DNA of 9,405 nucleotides from an uncultured Clostridium sp. (GTDB taxonomy: Bacteria > Bacillota_A > Clostridia > Lachnospirales > Lachnospiraceae): positions 1 to 9,405 of the forward strand of contig CAMWKN010000028.1 in NCBI GenBank assembly GCA_947174825.1, read 5' to 3'. This document shows, one piece after another, positions 1-6,942 of the stretch (its first letter is position 1; each line of letters begins with the position of its first letter). Under the pieces are notes generated by a model. The model worked only from the letters and a program-made list of their open reading frames with translations. It made no database searches and was not told where the DNA came from. A program made the translations under genes and the position numbers.

Positions 1-2682
1 GGCGAAACAGATCACAAGACCTATTATGACTATACTTTGAAAATGAATCAGGCTGTTAATTTTGATTTAGAGACGAATGAAAAGATTACTTTAGTAGGTG
101 GACAGCAGAAAACCATTACAAAATTAACCTGGGATGTAATGGAAAACGATGAAAATCTGACAGCGGAAGTTGCTTCTGAGATTAAAGGTTATAAAGCATA
201 TAAGATACAAGATAAAGAGGGACATTATGAGGTGGCAACCATCTATATTTCTGAGGATCAGAAAGAAGGTACTAATCAATCAGAGATTTCAGGTCGTCAT
301 ATTTATGTGGAAACAGCGAAGGATACAAAGCCTAAAGATGCAAATGCGATTACCTTAAGAGGAACATATTATTTGTCAACAGATTCCAGTGCGGCACATA
401 TTCGGGATTTGAGATTGCGTTTTAATACGGATCAGTTAGCAAAGGCGGATAATCTTTACCTGGATTTTGAAAAAGCTGGCTGGAAGTCAGATATTAATTA
501 TAGGAAGGTGTATGATAAGAACGTTAAGGCAGATGTATACTACTTTGAGAGTGATAATGGAAATCTGGATTTAAGTGCTGCGACTTTTTCGGATAATGTG
601 GGAGTATGTTCTTTTGAGGAATCAAAGGAGGAATACCAATTTTCAAAAGGTGGTGCTTATAAGATTTCTTATTACTTAAGTAAGTTGCCAGATGCTACAT
701 TTGGCAAAGAAGCAACAACAAAGAAATATACGAATACGGAACTTTTAGAAAATGCAACCTATGTAAATCAGAACGACAAAGCTTTGGTTGCAAATGATAC
801 TTTGAAAAAGACTGGCATCGGATACTTTGTATTAACAATGGATGCAAAGGGAGAAGGTGGGGAATCCGTTACTATAAATAATGGTGAGCCATATTATTTC
901 CGTTTCCTGTCTCCATCGAATAAATTAAAATCAGATTTTTCTGTTAGAAAGGGAAGTGACGGAGAATATGATTTGAGAGATGCTGTGAAGGAAGTTGTGC
1001 ATATTCGGCAGGGTGAAGCTGCTGATCCGGGATTTTTCGAGCTGAAGGGTACCGAATTCAGTTCCGTTGATGAAATAACAGCAAGGGATCCATATATAGA
1101 ATATGAAATTTCTGATAAAACGATTGCAGAGGAGTTTAGTGATTCGCAATTAAAGAGCTATCGAATCAATGGTTTATCATCAGGAATTGTTACTGTTACC
1201 GCATCAGGTGCGATTAATAAGAGTAATGTAAAAACATTTACACTTTATGTCAATAAGGATATCATGACAGGAGAGTTTTCTCTTAGCTTTACAGAGGCGG
1301 AGGCACAGAATCTGATTAATACGGATGGTGTCATTGATGGAAAACAGAATGCGGTACCAGTCAGTGTGCAACCAATCACAAATGGATTTGGAATTTCTAA
1401 TTTAAGCTGGTCTTTAGCTTGGAAAGATCCTGCGGGCAATGATCCGGATCTGGATAGCATTGCAGTGATTAATAGCAAGACCGGTGTTATTACGACAAAA
1501 AATACTTCAGGCGGAAAAGTGATTACAGCAACGGCTGTTTCTGGAACCAATACAGACAGTATAGACTTTACGGTAGGTAAAGTAGAAGGCAAAAGCATTA
1601 AGACCTTGGCAGAGAAGCCGTCAGCTGATGGTTCTACGGTTTTAACAAATACATCAAATAATGCAGGAACATGTAAAGTAGGTCAGACATTCACTTTATA
1701 TGCATCTGAGTATGATGCGCCAAATGTGACTACTTTATCTGGAGAAACAACATGGACTAGTGGTGACACATCTAAAGCAACCGTAGATTCTAAGGGTACA
1801 GTAACGGCACTGGCAGAGACAGGCACAGAACCTGTAATTATTACTGCATCATATGTTGCTGAGGGAAAAGCACCAGTAGAGACGAAATTTAATCTGACGA
1901 TTTCTGGTTATGCATATTCTTTGACAGGGATTAATGCTGCAGATCTTACTTTGGATTATGTTGGTGCTACCAAAGCAATTACATTGAGTTTTACGCCAAG
2001 TACGGTTAGTGATCGTGAGAAAGAGGTAACCTATATGTCCAGTGATGAAAAGGTTGCCAGGGTAAGTAATACCGGACAGGTTACTGCGATTGGTGTTGGA
2101 ACATGTACTATTACCATCGTTTCTGCAATAGATTCTTCTATTCAGAAAAAGATTACAGTAACTGTCAAGGGAGTTTCGTCTACCCCAACACAGACACCAC
2201 CAAATACACAACAGACACAGGCGACACCGAAGCCGGTAAATGATATTCCAGCTACGAATACCAAAGTATCTAGCGCAGGTTGTGATTTTGTGGTTACTGC
2301 TTCCGGTGCGTCCGGCGGTGAAGTGGCAATGTCCAAGGCAAAAAATGCCAAGACAGTTACAGTACCGGATACCGTTACGGTTAGCGGTAAGAAATATAAA
2401 GTAACCAGTATTAAAGCAAATGCATTCAAAGGAAATAAGAAATTAAAATCTGTTATCATTGGAAAGAATGTGAAATCCATTGGTAAGAATGCGTTTAACG
2501 GATGTAAGAAACTTACCAAGGTAACAGTTAAGTCCAAAGTATTAAAGAGCATTGGTAAAAAAGCATTTGCGAAAGGTTCTAAGAAGATTACTGTTATAGT
2601 ACCAAAGAAGAAAGCAAAAGCGTACAAGAAACTGTTCAAAAAATCAGGAATTAGCAAAAAGGCAAAATATAAAAAGAAATAG
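1..2682 (+). CDS. Ig-like/BspA-type LRR cell-surface protein (5' partial)
   Basis: This is the 3' end of a large extracellular protein. The reading frame is open from base 1 and no ribosome-binding site precedes the TTG at 37, so the true start and signal peptide lie upstream of the window; 893 residues are visible. From about 1075 to 2172 there are beta-rich segments of bacterial Ig-like (BIG2) type. The clearest two contain WTSGDTSKATVDSKGTVTA (about 1752-1810) and a YMSSDEKVARVSNTGQVTAIG stretch (about 2032-2100). A Pro/Thr/Gln linker follows (about 2179-2247), then a short BspA-type leucine-rich repeat block with AFKGNKKLKSVIIG and AFNGCKKLTKVTV (about 2420-2525), and a strongly lysine-rich tail (about 2590-2680). 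No LPxTG anchor is visible, so the cationic tail may hold the protein to the wall by charge. Proteins of this build are usually adhesins or wall-associated proteins in Clostridia. The substrate is unknown. The N-terminal 350 visible residues match no family I recognise. Confidence 0.85.
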   Translation, partial: GETDHKTYYDYTLKMNQAVNFDLETNEKITLVGGQQKTITKLTWDVMENDENLTAEVASEIKGYKAYKIQDKEGHYEVATIYISEDQKEGTNQSEISGRHIYVETAKDTKPKDANAITLRGTYYLSTDSSAAHIRDLRLRFNTDQLAKADNLYLDFEKAGWKSDINYRKVYDKNVKADVYYFESDNGNLDLSAATFSDNVGVCSFEESKEEYQFSKGGAYKISYYLSKLPDATFGKEATTKKYTNTELLENATYVNQNDKALVANDTLKKTGIGYFVLTMDAKGEGGESVTINNGEPYYFRFLSPSNKLKSDFSVRKGSDGEYDLRDAVKEVVHIRQGEAADPGFFELKGTEFSSVDEITARDPYIEYEISDKTIAEEFSDSQLKSYRINGLSSGIVTVTASGAINKSNVKTFTLYVNKDIMTGEFSLSFTEAEAQNLINTDGVIDGKQNAVPVSVQPITNGFGISNLSWSLAWKDPAGNDPDLDSIAVINSKTGVITTKNTSGGKVITATAVSGTNTDSIDFTVGKVEGKSIKTLAEKPSADGSTVLTNTSNNAGTCKVGQTFTLYASEYDAPNVTTLSGETTWTSGDTSKATVDSKGTVTALAETGTEPVIITASYVAEGKAPVETKFNLTISGYAYSLTGINAADLTLDYVGATKAITLSFTPSTVSDREKEVTYMSSDEKVARVSNTGQVTAIGVGTCTITIVSAIDSSIQKKITVTVKGVSSTPTQTPPNTQQTQATPKPVNDIPATNTKVSSAGCDFVVTASGASGGEVAMSKAKNAKTVTVPDTVTVSGKKYKVTSIKANAFKGNKKLKSVIIGKNVKSIGKNAFNGCKKLTKVTVKSKVLKSIGKKAFAKGSKKITVIVPKKKAKAYKKLFKKSGISKKAKYKKK

Positions 2683-2710
2683 TCTTTAGCTAACTGGGAA
2701 TATAAGGAAT

Positions 2711-2756
2711 AGAAGCATCTGGAATTCTTAAAAATGGAATTTCAGGTGCTTTTCTT
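2711..2756 (+). terminator. Rho-independent terminator after the surface protein gene
   Basis: A 14-bp stem pairs 2714-2727 with 2737-2750, including two G-U wobbles, around a 9-nt loop. Up to three more A-U or G-U pairs are possible at its base. A T-rich run, TTTCTT, follows at 2751-2756. It begins about 30 nt after the stop codon of the surface protein gene and separates that gene from the signalling cassette. Confidence 0.85.
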
Positions 2757-2783
2757 ATGGATAAATTGTTGTATTTTTTTGTG

Positions 2784-2812
2784 TTTACAAAGTGCGTTTC
2801 TGTTGATATAAT
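2784..2812 (+). promoter_or_regulatory. Extended -10 sigma-A promoter of the signalling cassette
   Basis: The -35 box is TTTACA (2784-2789). After a 17-nt spacer comes a perfect -10 box TATAAT (2807-2812), with a TG dinucleotide at 2804-2805 forming an extended -10. The expected transcription start is near 2819-2820, which gives a leader of about 144 nt before the kinase gene. It lies just downstream of the terminator, so the kinase gene begins its own transcription unit. Confidence 0.85.
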
Positions 2813-2819
2813 TAACATT

Positions 2820-2963
2820 GGGGAACTTGCCGTGCATATGGCAACTGTTCCCATAAGGCCAAGGAAAGAGAAGGATGGGGGAAGTAGATTTTCCCCGAAA
2901 TTTAAGCATAAGCAGTGGAGAGAAGGGAGAGCTCTCCACTGTGTGAATGGAGGAGTTTAGGTA
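2820..2963 (+). promoter_or_regulatory. Structured 5' leader with three hairpins
   Basis: Three hairpins can be drawn by eye. The first sits at the predicted RNA 5' end: GGGAAC-TTGCC (2821-2831) pairs with GGCAA-(CT bulge)-GTTCCC (2840-2852). The second is GGGGAA (2878-2883) with TTCCCC (2891-2896). The third is AGTGGAGAG (2914-2922) with CTCTCCACT (2932-2940), extendable by a C-G and a G-U pair. In an alternative fold 2933-2938 pairs with 2948-2953 and covers the GGAGG of the kinase gene; the third hairpin prevents this. I do not recognise a known riboswitch class. The first hairpin may simply stabilise the transcript. The structures are seen in the sequence; the regulatory role is inference. 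Confidence 0.5.
2949..2955 (+). promoter_or_regulatory. Shine-Dalgarno GGAGGAG deciding the TTG start at 2964
   Basis: GGAGGAG ends 8 nt before the TTG at 2964. In this frame a stop codon (2958-2960) lies just upstream and no ATG or GTG is available near the site, so TTG at 2964 is the supported start. A second TTG codon follows directly at 2967. Confidence 0.75.
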
Positions 2964-4256
2964 TTGTTGGAGAAAAAATTATGTCCAAATTGCTTTCGGC
3001 CGGATTGTTATGAACCAGGAGGGACATGCAAGGAATGTGGTTATGTGGAGAGAAAACCACGAAATGAAACTGCTTTGTTAGAGGGCCATATTCTAAAAGA
3101 CCGGTATTATGTGGGGCGTGTATTGGGCAGCGGAGGTTTTGGTATTACCTATCTGGCATATGATGACAAGACCACCAAGACTCGTGCGGTTAAGGAATTT
3201 TTTCCGCGGGAATGGGTTAGACGGATGGACGATCATATGCGTGTCAAATTCAAGGATTCGGATCGGGCAGAGATGTATCACAGGGGACTGGAAGTGTTTG
3301 TCAATGAGGCGAGAGTATTGGGGACCATGACGACAGATCCGGTTATTGTAAACGTGTCTGATTTTTTTCGCGAGAACAATACTGCATACATAGTTATGGA
3401 GTTTCTGCAGGGAATGACTTTGGCAGAATATATGAATAAGAAGGGCAGATTGTTCGATGAAAAGCAGGCGTTATCGGTTGTTAAGGGGCTTGCTGGTCCA
3501 TTGCAGGAATTACATGAATTAGGCTTATTGCATCGGGATATCAGTCCGGACAATGTAATGATCATGGATGATAATCGCTTGAAACTGATTGATTTTGGTG
3601 CGATTCGTCAGTATTCCGGTCATGATCGGAAAAGCATGTCTGTATTGGTGAAACCAGGGTTTGCGCCACCGGAGCAGTATGACGACAAGGGGCAGCAGGG
3701 ACCATGGACAGATGTTTATGCACTGGCAGCCACTTATTATTATATGGTAACAGGCAAACAGCCAGTTCCGTCCATGAATCGGCTCAAAGATGATACTCTG
3801 ATACCATTGCATGAGAGAAATTCTGCATTATCGGAGAAGATCAGTCAGGTTATGGCGCATGCCATGGTTTTGGATTACAAGGATCGTATTCAAAGCATGA
3901 CAGGACTTGTCAAGGAGTTAAAGAAAGCAGAAGGAATTGCAATTCCGGTACCATATTTAAAATTAAATGTGGAGGGAGAAAGTCGACAGTGGAAATTTGA
4001 GGCAGACCAGGATATTCATATGGGCAGGTCATCTAACGATTGCGAGATTTGTGTGCAGGGACCGGATGTCAGCCGGATCCACTGTATGGTACGATATGAC
4101 AGTTACAAGGGATGTTTTGTGGTGACGGATAAATCAGCCAATGGCACATATACAGAAAATGGATTGATTGGCAAAGGTCGTTCTACAAATGTGAAGCCTG
4201 GTGGAAAATTATATTTGGTATCAAAACGATATGAACTTTTTTTGGAGGTGAAGTAA
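2964..4256 (+). CDS. Soluble Ser/Thr protein kinase: zinc ribbon-kinase-FHA
   Basis: Predicted cytoplasmic Hanks-type Ser/Thr kinase of 430 residues. An N-terminal zinc ribbon has CPNC (Cys7, Cys10) and CKEC (Cys22, Cys25). The kinase domain spans about 47-320. It has a glycine loop GSGGFG (55-60), the ATP lysine in AVKEFFP (Lys77), a likely helix-C Glu115, the catalytic loop HRDISPDN (Asp192, Asn197), DFG (210-212) and an APPEQ motif (234-238). A C-terminal FHA domain (about 341-428) keeps the phosphothreonine-pocket signature: GR (354-355), SRIH (370-373) and NG (393-394). All catalytic residues are present, so it should be active. There is no transmembrane helix and no PASTA domain, so it is not a PrkC-type wall sensor. 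It is the first gene of the unit, 3 nt before the PP2C gene, suggesting a kinase-phosphatase pair. The FHA domain probably binds autophosphorylated or partner threonines. Confidence 0.93.
   Translation: MLEKKLCPNCFRPDCYEPGGTCKECGYVERKPRNETALLEGHILKDRYYVGRVLGSGGFGITYLAYDDKTTKTRAVKEFFPREWVRRMDDHMRVKFKDSDRAEMYHRGLEVFVNEARVLGTMTTDPVIVNVSDFFRENNTAYIVMEFLQGMTLAEYMNKKGRLFDEKQALSVVKGLAGPLQELHELGLLHRDISPDNVMIMDDNRLKLIDFGAIRQYSGHDRKSMSVLVKPGFAPPEQYDDKGQQGPWTDVYALAATYYYMVTGKQPVPSMNRLKDDTLIPLHERNSALSEKISQVMAHAMVLDYKDRIQSMTGLVKELKKAEGIAIPVPYLKLNVEGESRQWKFEADQDIHMGRSSNDCEICVQGPDVSRIHCMVRYDSYKGCFVVTDKSANGTYTENGLIGKGRSTNVKPGGKLYLVSKRYELFLEVK
4244..4250 (+). promoter_or_regulatory. Shine-Dalgarno of the phosphatase inside the kinase gene end
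   Basis: GGAGGTG lies within the last codons of the kinase gene, which stops at 4254-4256. Its GGAGG ends 11 nt before the TTG at 4260. This overlap favours translational coupling of phosphatase to kinase. Confidence 0.7.
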
Positions 4257-4259
4257 CGG

Positions 4260-5120
4260 TTGCGTCATAATAGAAAAAAACGGTCTGCAAAGGCTGCATC
4301 AGCTTCAAAAAAGAAAATACATAAATCTGCGGAGAAACAGAAAAAGCCGGAAATTACAATGGCATCATACAGTGTAATCGGAGATCGTTTGACACAGGAG
4401 GATGCGGTTTATCTTTCTGCAGAGGGAGCAGTATCATTGACGCAGAAAAAACGGGTGTTAGCTGTGATCTGTGATGGTATGGGTGGCATGGCAAATGGTG
4501 GTCAGGCTAGTGCGACAGCGATACAGATGATTAAAGATACCTTCGAACAGATACAAGAGGATCCAGAGGTTAATATTCCGAATTTTTTCATTAGCGGAAT
4601 TAAAACCATTGATAAAACAATTAATGATTTTCCCAAAGAAAATGGAAGGGGATCCGGGACTACCATGGTAGCGGTATTAGTGGAAAATAGTCAACTATAT
4701 TGGGCATCGGTAGGGGATAGCAGGATCTATATTCTTCGGGAAGAGACATTGACACAGGTTACGAGAGATCACAATTATATGCTGCGGTTGCAAGGTATGG
4801 TGGATCAAGGGCAGATTACACAGGAGGAGGCAAATGCAAACCGACAGAGGGAAGCGTTGATCAGTTTTTTGGGGATAGGTAATGTAAGTCTGCTGGATGT
4901 GAATATGGATCCATTTGTGTTACAGTCAGGTGATATCATTCTGCTGACCAGTGATGGTATGACAAAGGTGTTGTCAGAGGAGCAGATCAAGGATATATTA
5001 AGTGACAATTCTTCGGTTGAGGACAGAGCAAAAAAGCTGGTTGAGACTGCCGTAGAACAAAATATGCGGTCTCAGGACAATACGACCGTAGCAGTATTAC
5101 AGTATCAGGAAACTATATAA
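4260..5120 (+). CDS. PP2C-family Ser/Thr protein phosphatase
   Basis: Metal-dependent (Mn/Mg) PP2C phosphatase of 286 residues that should remove phosphate from the kinases and their targets. Family motifs run in order: GDRLTQED (41-48, metal-binding Asp48), CDGMGG (71-76, Asp72), SGTT (132-135), VGDSR (151-155), TRDH (168-171), TSDG (230-233, metal Asp232) and QDN (272-274, metal Asp273). All metal ligands expected for the family are visible. Residues 1-30 are an added, strongly basic tail rich in Lys and Arg with no family match; it might bind acidic partners such as the acidic FHA protein encoded next, or membrane lipids (inference). The start is TTG at 4260, 3 nt after the kinase stop and supported by GGAGGTG. 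An internal ATG (residue 34, base 4359) would remove the tail but has no good ribosome-binding site. There is no signal peptide or membrane helix, so it is cytoplasmic. Confidence 0.93.
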   Translation: MRHNRKKRSAKAASASKKKIHKSAEKQKKPEITMASYSVIGDRLTQEDAVYLSAEGAVSLTQKKRVLAVICDGMGGMANGGQASATAIQMIKDTFEQIQEDPEVNIPNFFISGIKTIDKTINDFPKENGRGSGTTMVAVLVENSQLYWASVGDSRIYILREETLTQVTRDHNYMLRLQGMVDQGQITQEEANANRQREALISFLGIGNVSLLDVNMDPFVLQSGDIILLTSDGMTKVLSEEQIKDILSDNSSVEDRAKKLVETAVEQNMRSQDNTTVAVLQYQETI

Positions 5121-5135
5121 TGGAGGAGAGATGAA

Positions 5136-6869
5136 ATGAAGTTAACAAAATGTGTAAATGGACACTTTTATGATGAAGAAAAGTTTGAAAGCTGTCCTCA
5201 TTGTGCAGGGGGATCTAAGTTAGATGTGAATGCGATTTTTGGGGGTACTCCATCTGCACCGAAACCAGCTATGTCTAAGATTGAGCATGATGATGATATG
5301 ACCGTTCCGTTGGAGTGGACACCGGCAGAGGTACCAGCGCCAGAAACAGCATCTCCAGCAGAGCCAGAGCCACCAGCAGCAGAGCCGATATCTTCGGTAG
5401 AGGCAGAGATGCCGGCAGCAGAGCCAATATCTTCGGTAGAGGCAGAGATGCCTGTAGCAGAGCCATTGGCTCCGACGGAGGCAACATCGGCAGAACCTCC
5501 AGTGGACATTTCGGAGGAGGAAGAGCCGTCGAGTGATGTCGAGGCAGCAGAAGCAGATTTTGATATCCAGTCACAGCCAAGTTTTGATACTCCACTGGAT
5601 TTTGATGATGGATTTACGGGAGAGTCTGAGAGAGTAGAGGAAAAACCGGTTGATGAGCCAGAGGAAGAATTTGAACTATTTTCTAAATATGAAGGGGATG
5701 AGCCAGAAAGTACGGAATCTGAGGCAACAATAGAGACGGAACCGTTGGATACATCAGAGGCGTCGGCAGAGTCTGGATCATTCGCAGAACCGGAACCACT
5801 TGTGGAATCGGAGGCACCAGCAGAACCAGAGCCGTTTGCAGAACTGGAAGCGCCAGCAGAACCAGAGCCATTTGGAGCAGCGGAAGCTCCAGCAGAACCG
5901 GAGCCCTTTGTAGCAGCAGAACCTGTGGCAGAATCGGAGCCATTTGCAGCAGCACCAGAAGCAAGTACGGAATCGGATTCCTTTGTATCACCGGGGGCAT
6001 TTGCACCTTTAGAGCCAACCGCCGAGTCTGACGCAACGTCATTTGAATCTGCAGGGGTTACATGGGAAACGCCGCAGCCTAGTGTGGAGGAGATTCCGAC
6101 AGGGGAACCGGTATCTGGTGTCGTTGATCCGGAATCAGAAGACAAACCGACGGAAATTGTGGATGAAACAGATCTGGGACCATTTGTGATGCCGGAATCT
6201 GCAGCTGCATCCATTCCAGAGCCAGAAGCAATGCCGTCGTCTGTACCTTCTCCTGCAGCTGCCATGTTTGGTGCTTCGGCAGATGATGACGATGATGAAC
6301 ATACGGTAGCGTTTTATGATGAGATATTTGTTTCCAAAGCACCTGCTACACCGGTTGTGCCGGAAGCAGTTACGCCAGAACCAGCGGCACCATCTTCAGA
6401 TATGCCGACAGGATCGGATGCGGCTTTCTCCGAAGGTACCGAGAATGTGCCAGAGCCAGATGTGTTCACAGCACCGCCATTACAGCCGGCACAGGCTTTG
6501 CCGACTCCTTGTGTAGGATGGTTGATTGCATTAAATGGAGTTCATATTGGACAGGATTTCCATTTAAGGGTAGGTAAAAATTATATCGGCAGGGATGCCG
6601 GAATGGATGTTGCTTTGACGGGAGATAAGAGTGTTTCCCGCAATAAACATGCTATTGTGATTTATGAACCGAAACATCATAAATATTTTATACAGCCAGG
6701 AGAATCCAATGAGCTGGTATATGTTAATGATGAAGTAGTGTTATTACCGATGCCGTTAAAGCCATATGATGTTATTGTGATTGGTGATATTGAACTGTGG
6801 TTTATACCGTTGTGTGATGAACAGCATAACTGGTCAGAAGTAATCCGCAGGCTACAGGAACAGATGTAA
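5136..6869 (+). CDS. Zinc-ribbon, acidic-linker, FHA-domain scaffold protein
   Basis: Protein of 577 residues in three parts. The N-terminus is a short zinc-binding module with CVNGH (Cys6, His10) and CPHC (Cys20, Cys23). Residues about 45-465 are a low-complexity, probably disordered linker very rich in Glu, Pro, Ala and Ser, with tandem repeats. The C-terminal FHA domain (about 470-560) has GR (485-486) and SRNKH (501-505). Its Ser-to-His spacing is one longer than the usual SRxH, and the usual Asn-Gly is Asn525-Glu526, so phosphopeptide binding may be atypical. Two matching Asp-rich sites, DDDMTV (Thr56) and DDDDDEHTV (Thr390), are candidate kinase targets. The start at 5136 has GGAGGAG at 5122-5128; an ATG at 5131 in another frame stops at once. 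It lies 15 nt after the PP2C gene in the same operon. No enzyme domain is visible; a phospho-dependent adaptor role is inferred. Confidence 0.88.
   Translation: MKLTKCVNGHFYDEEKFESCPHCAGGSKLDVNAIFGGTPSAPKPAMSKIEHDDDMTVPLEWTPAEVPAPETASPAEPEPPAAEPISSVEAEMPAAEPISSVEAEMPVAEPLAPTEATSAEPPVDISEEEEPSSDVEAAEADFDIQSQPSFDTPLDFDDGFTGESERVEEKPVDEPEEEFELFSKYEGDEPESTESEATIETEPLDTSEASAESGSFAEPEPLVESEAPAEPEPFAELEAPAEPEPFGAAEAPAEPEPFVAAEPVAESEPFAAAPEASTESDSFVSPGAFAPLEPTAESDATSFESAGVTWETPQPSVEEIPTGEPVSGVVDPESEDKPTEIVDETDLGPFVMPESAAASIPEPEAMPSSVPSPAAAMFGASADDDDDEHTVAFYDEIFVSKAPATPVVPEAVTPEPAAPSSDMPTGSDAAFSEGTENVPEPDVFTAPPLQPAQALPTPCVGWLIALNGVHIGQDFHLRVGKNYIGRDAGMDVALTGDKSVSRNKHAIVIYEPKHHKYFIQPGESNELVYVNDEVVLLPMPLKPYDVIVIGDIELWFIPLCDEQHNWSEVIRRLQEQM
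5376..5453 (+). repeat. 39-bp direct tandem duplication within the FHA scaffold gene
   Basis: Two adjacent 39-bp copies, 5376-5414 and 5415-5453, differ at only two bases, both in third codon positions of proline codons. They encode AAEPISSVEAEMP twice. A partial third copy (GTAGCAGAGCC) begins at 5454. The near identity indicates a recent slippage or recombination event that keeps the frame. Confidence 0.9.
5811..5954 (+). repeat. Four 36-bp (12-residue) tandem repeats in the acidic linker
   Basis: Four units (5811-5846, 5847-5882, 5883-5918, 5919-5954) encode EAPAEPEPFAEL, EAPAEPEPFGAA, EAPAEPEPFVAA and EPVAESEPFAAA. Weaker related units flank the array: EASAESGSFAEP before and PEASTESDSF after. 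Each unit carries one Phe in an otherwise acidic, Pro/Ala-rich background. Third-position differences show this array is older than the 39-bp duplication. Confidence 0.88.
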
Positions 6870-6932
6870 TTGATCTATTATGTAGCACAGGACTTGCCAG
6901 AATAGCTGTTTCCGTTGTGTGTAAAATGGAAT

Positions 6933-6937
6933 GGGGG
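6933..6937 (+). promoter_or_regulatory. Possible ribosome-binding site GGGGG choosing the start at 6943
   Basis: A GGGGG run lies 5 nt before the ATG at 6943. The alternative in-frame ATG at 6931 is preceded only by AATGG and has no Shine-Dalgarno at a useful distance. The match is imperfect, so the start choice is moderate. Confidence 0.45.
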
Positions 6938-6942
6938 ATAGG

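Noticed and set aside
37..39. TTG at 37 as the start of the surface protein gene.
   Set aside because: There is no ribosome-binding site or signal peptide, and the frame is open back to base 1; the gene is cut by the window edge.
2142..2657. Minus-strand open frame (171 codons) that looks hydrophobic, like a membrane protein.
   Set aside because: The Phe/Leu-rich appearance is simply the reverse complement of the lysine-rich AAG/AAA codons of the surface protein C-terminus.
2838..2960. A 40-codon basic upstream open frame in the leader, ATG at 2838, ending 3 nt before the kinase start.
   Set aside because: No Shine-Dalgarno precedes it, its start codon lies in the first leader hairpin, and the sequence matches nothing. 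A coupling leader peptide cannot be fully excluded.
2757..2960. Plus-strand open frame of 67 codons across the promoter region.
   Set aside because: Its start is upstream of the -35 box and it runs through the promoter, so the promoter's transcript would not contain its beginning.
5198..6265. Long open frame on the minus strand (355 codons) opposite the FHA scaffold gene, rich in Ser, Gly and Ala.
   Set aside because: It is the complement of the Glu/Pro/Ala-rich linker; the skewed codon use of the repeats removes stop codons on the other strand. It has no recognisable domain, and the plus-strand gene has clear zinc and FHA motifs.
6894..6927. TTGCCA and TAAAAT as a promoter before the membrane FHA gene.
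   Set aside because: The spacing is 22 nt, too long for a sigma-A promoter.
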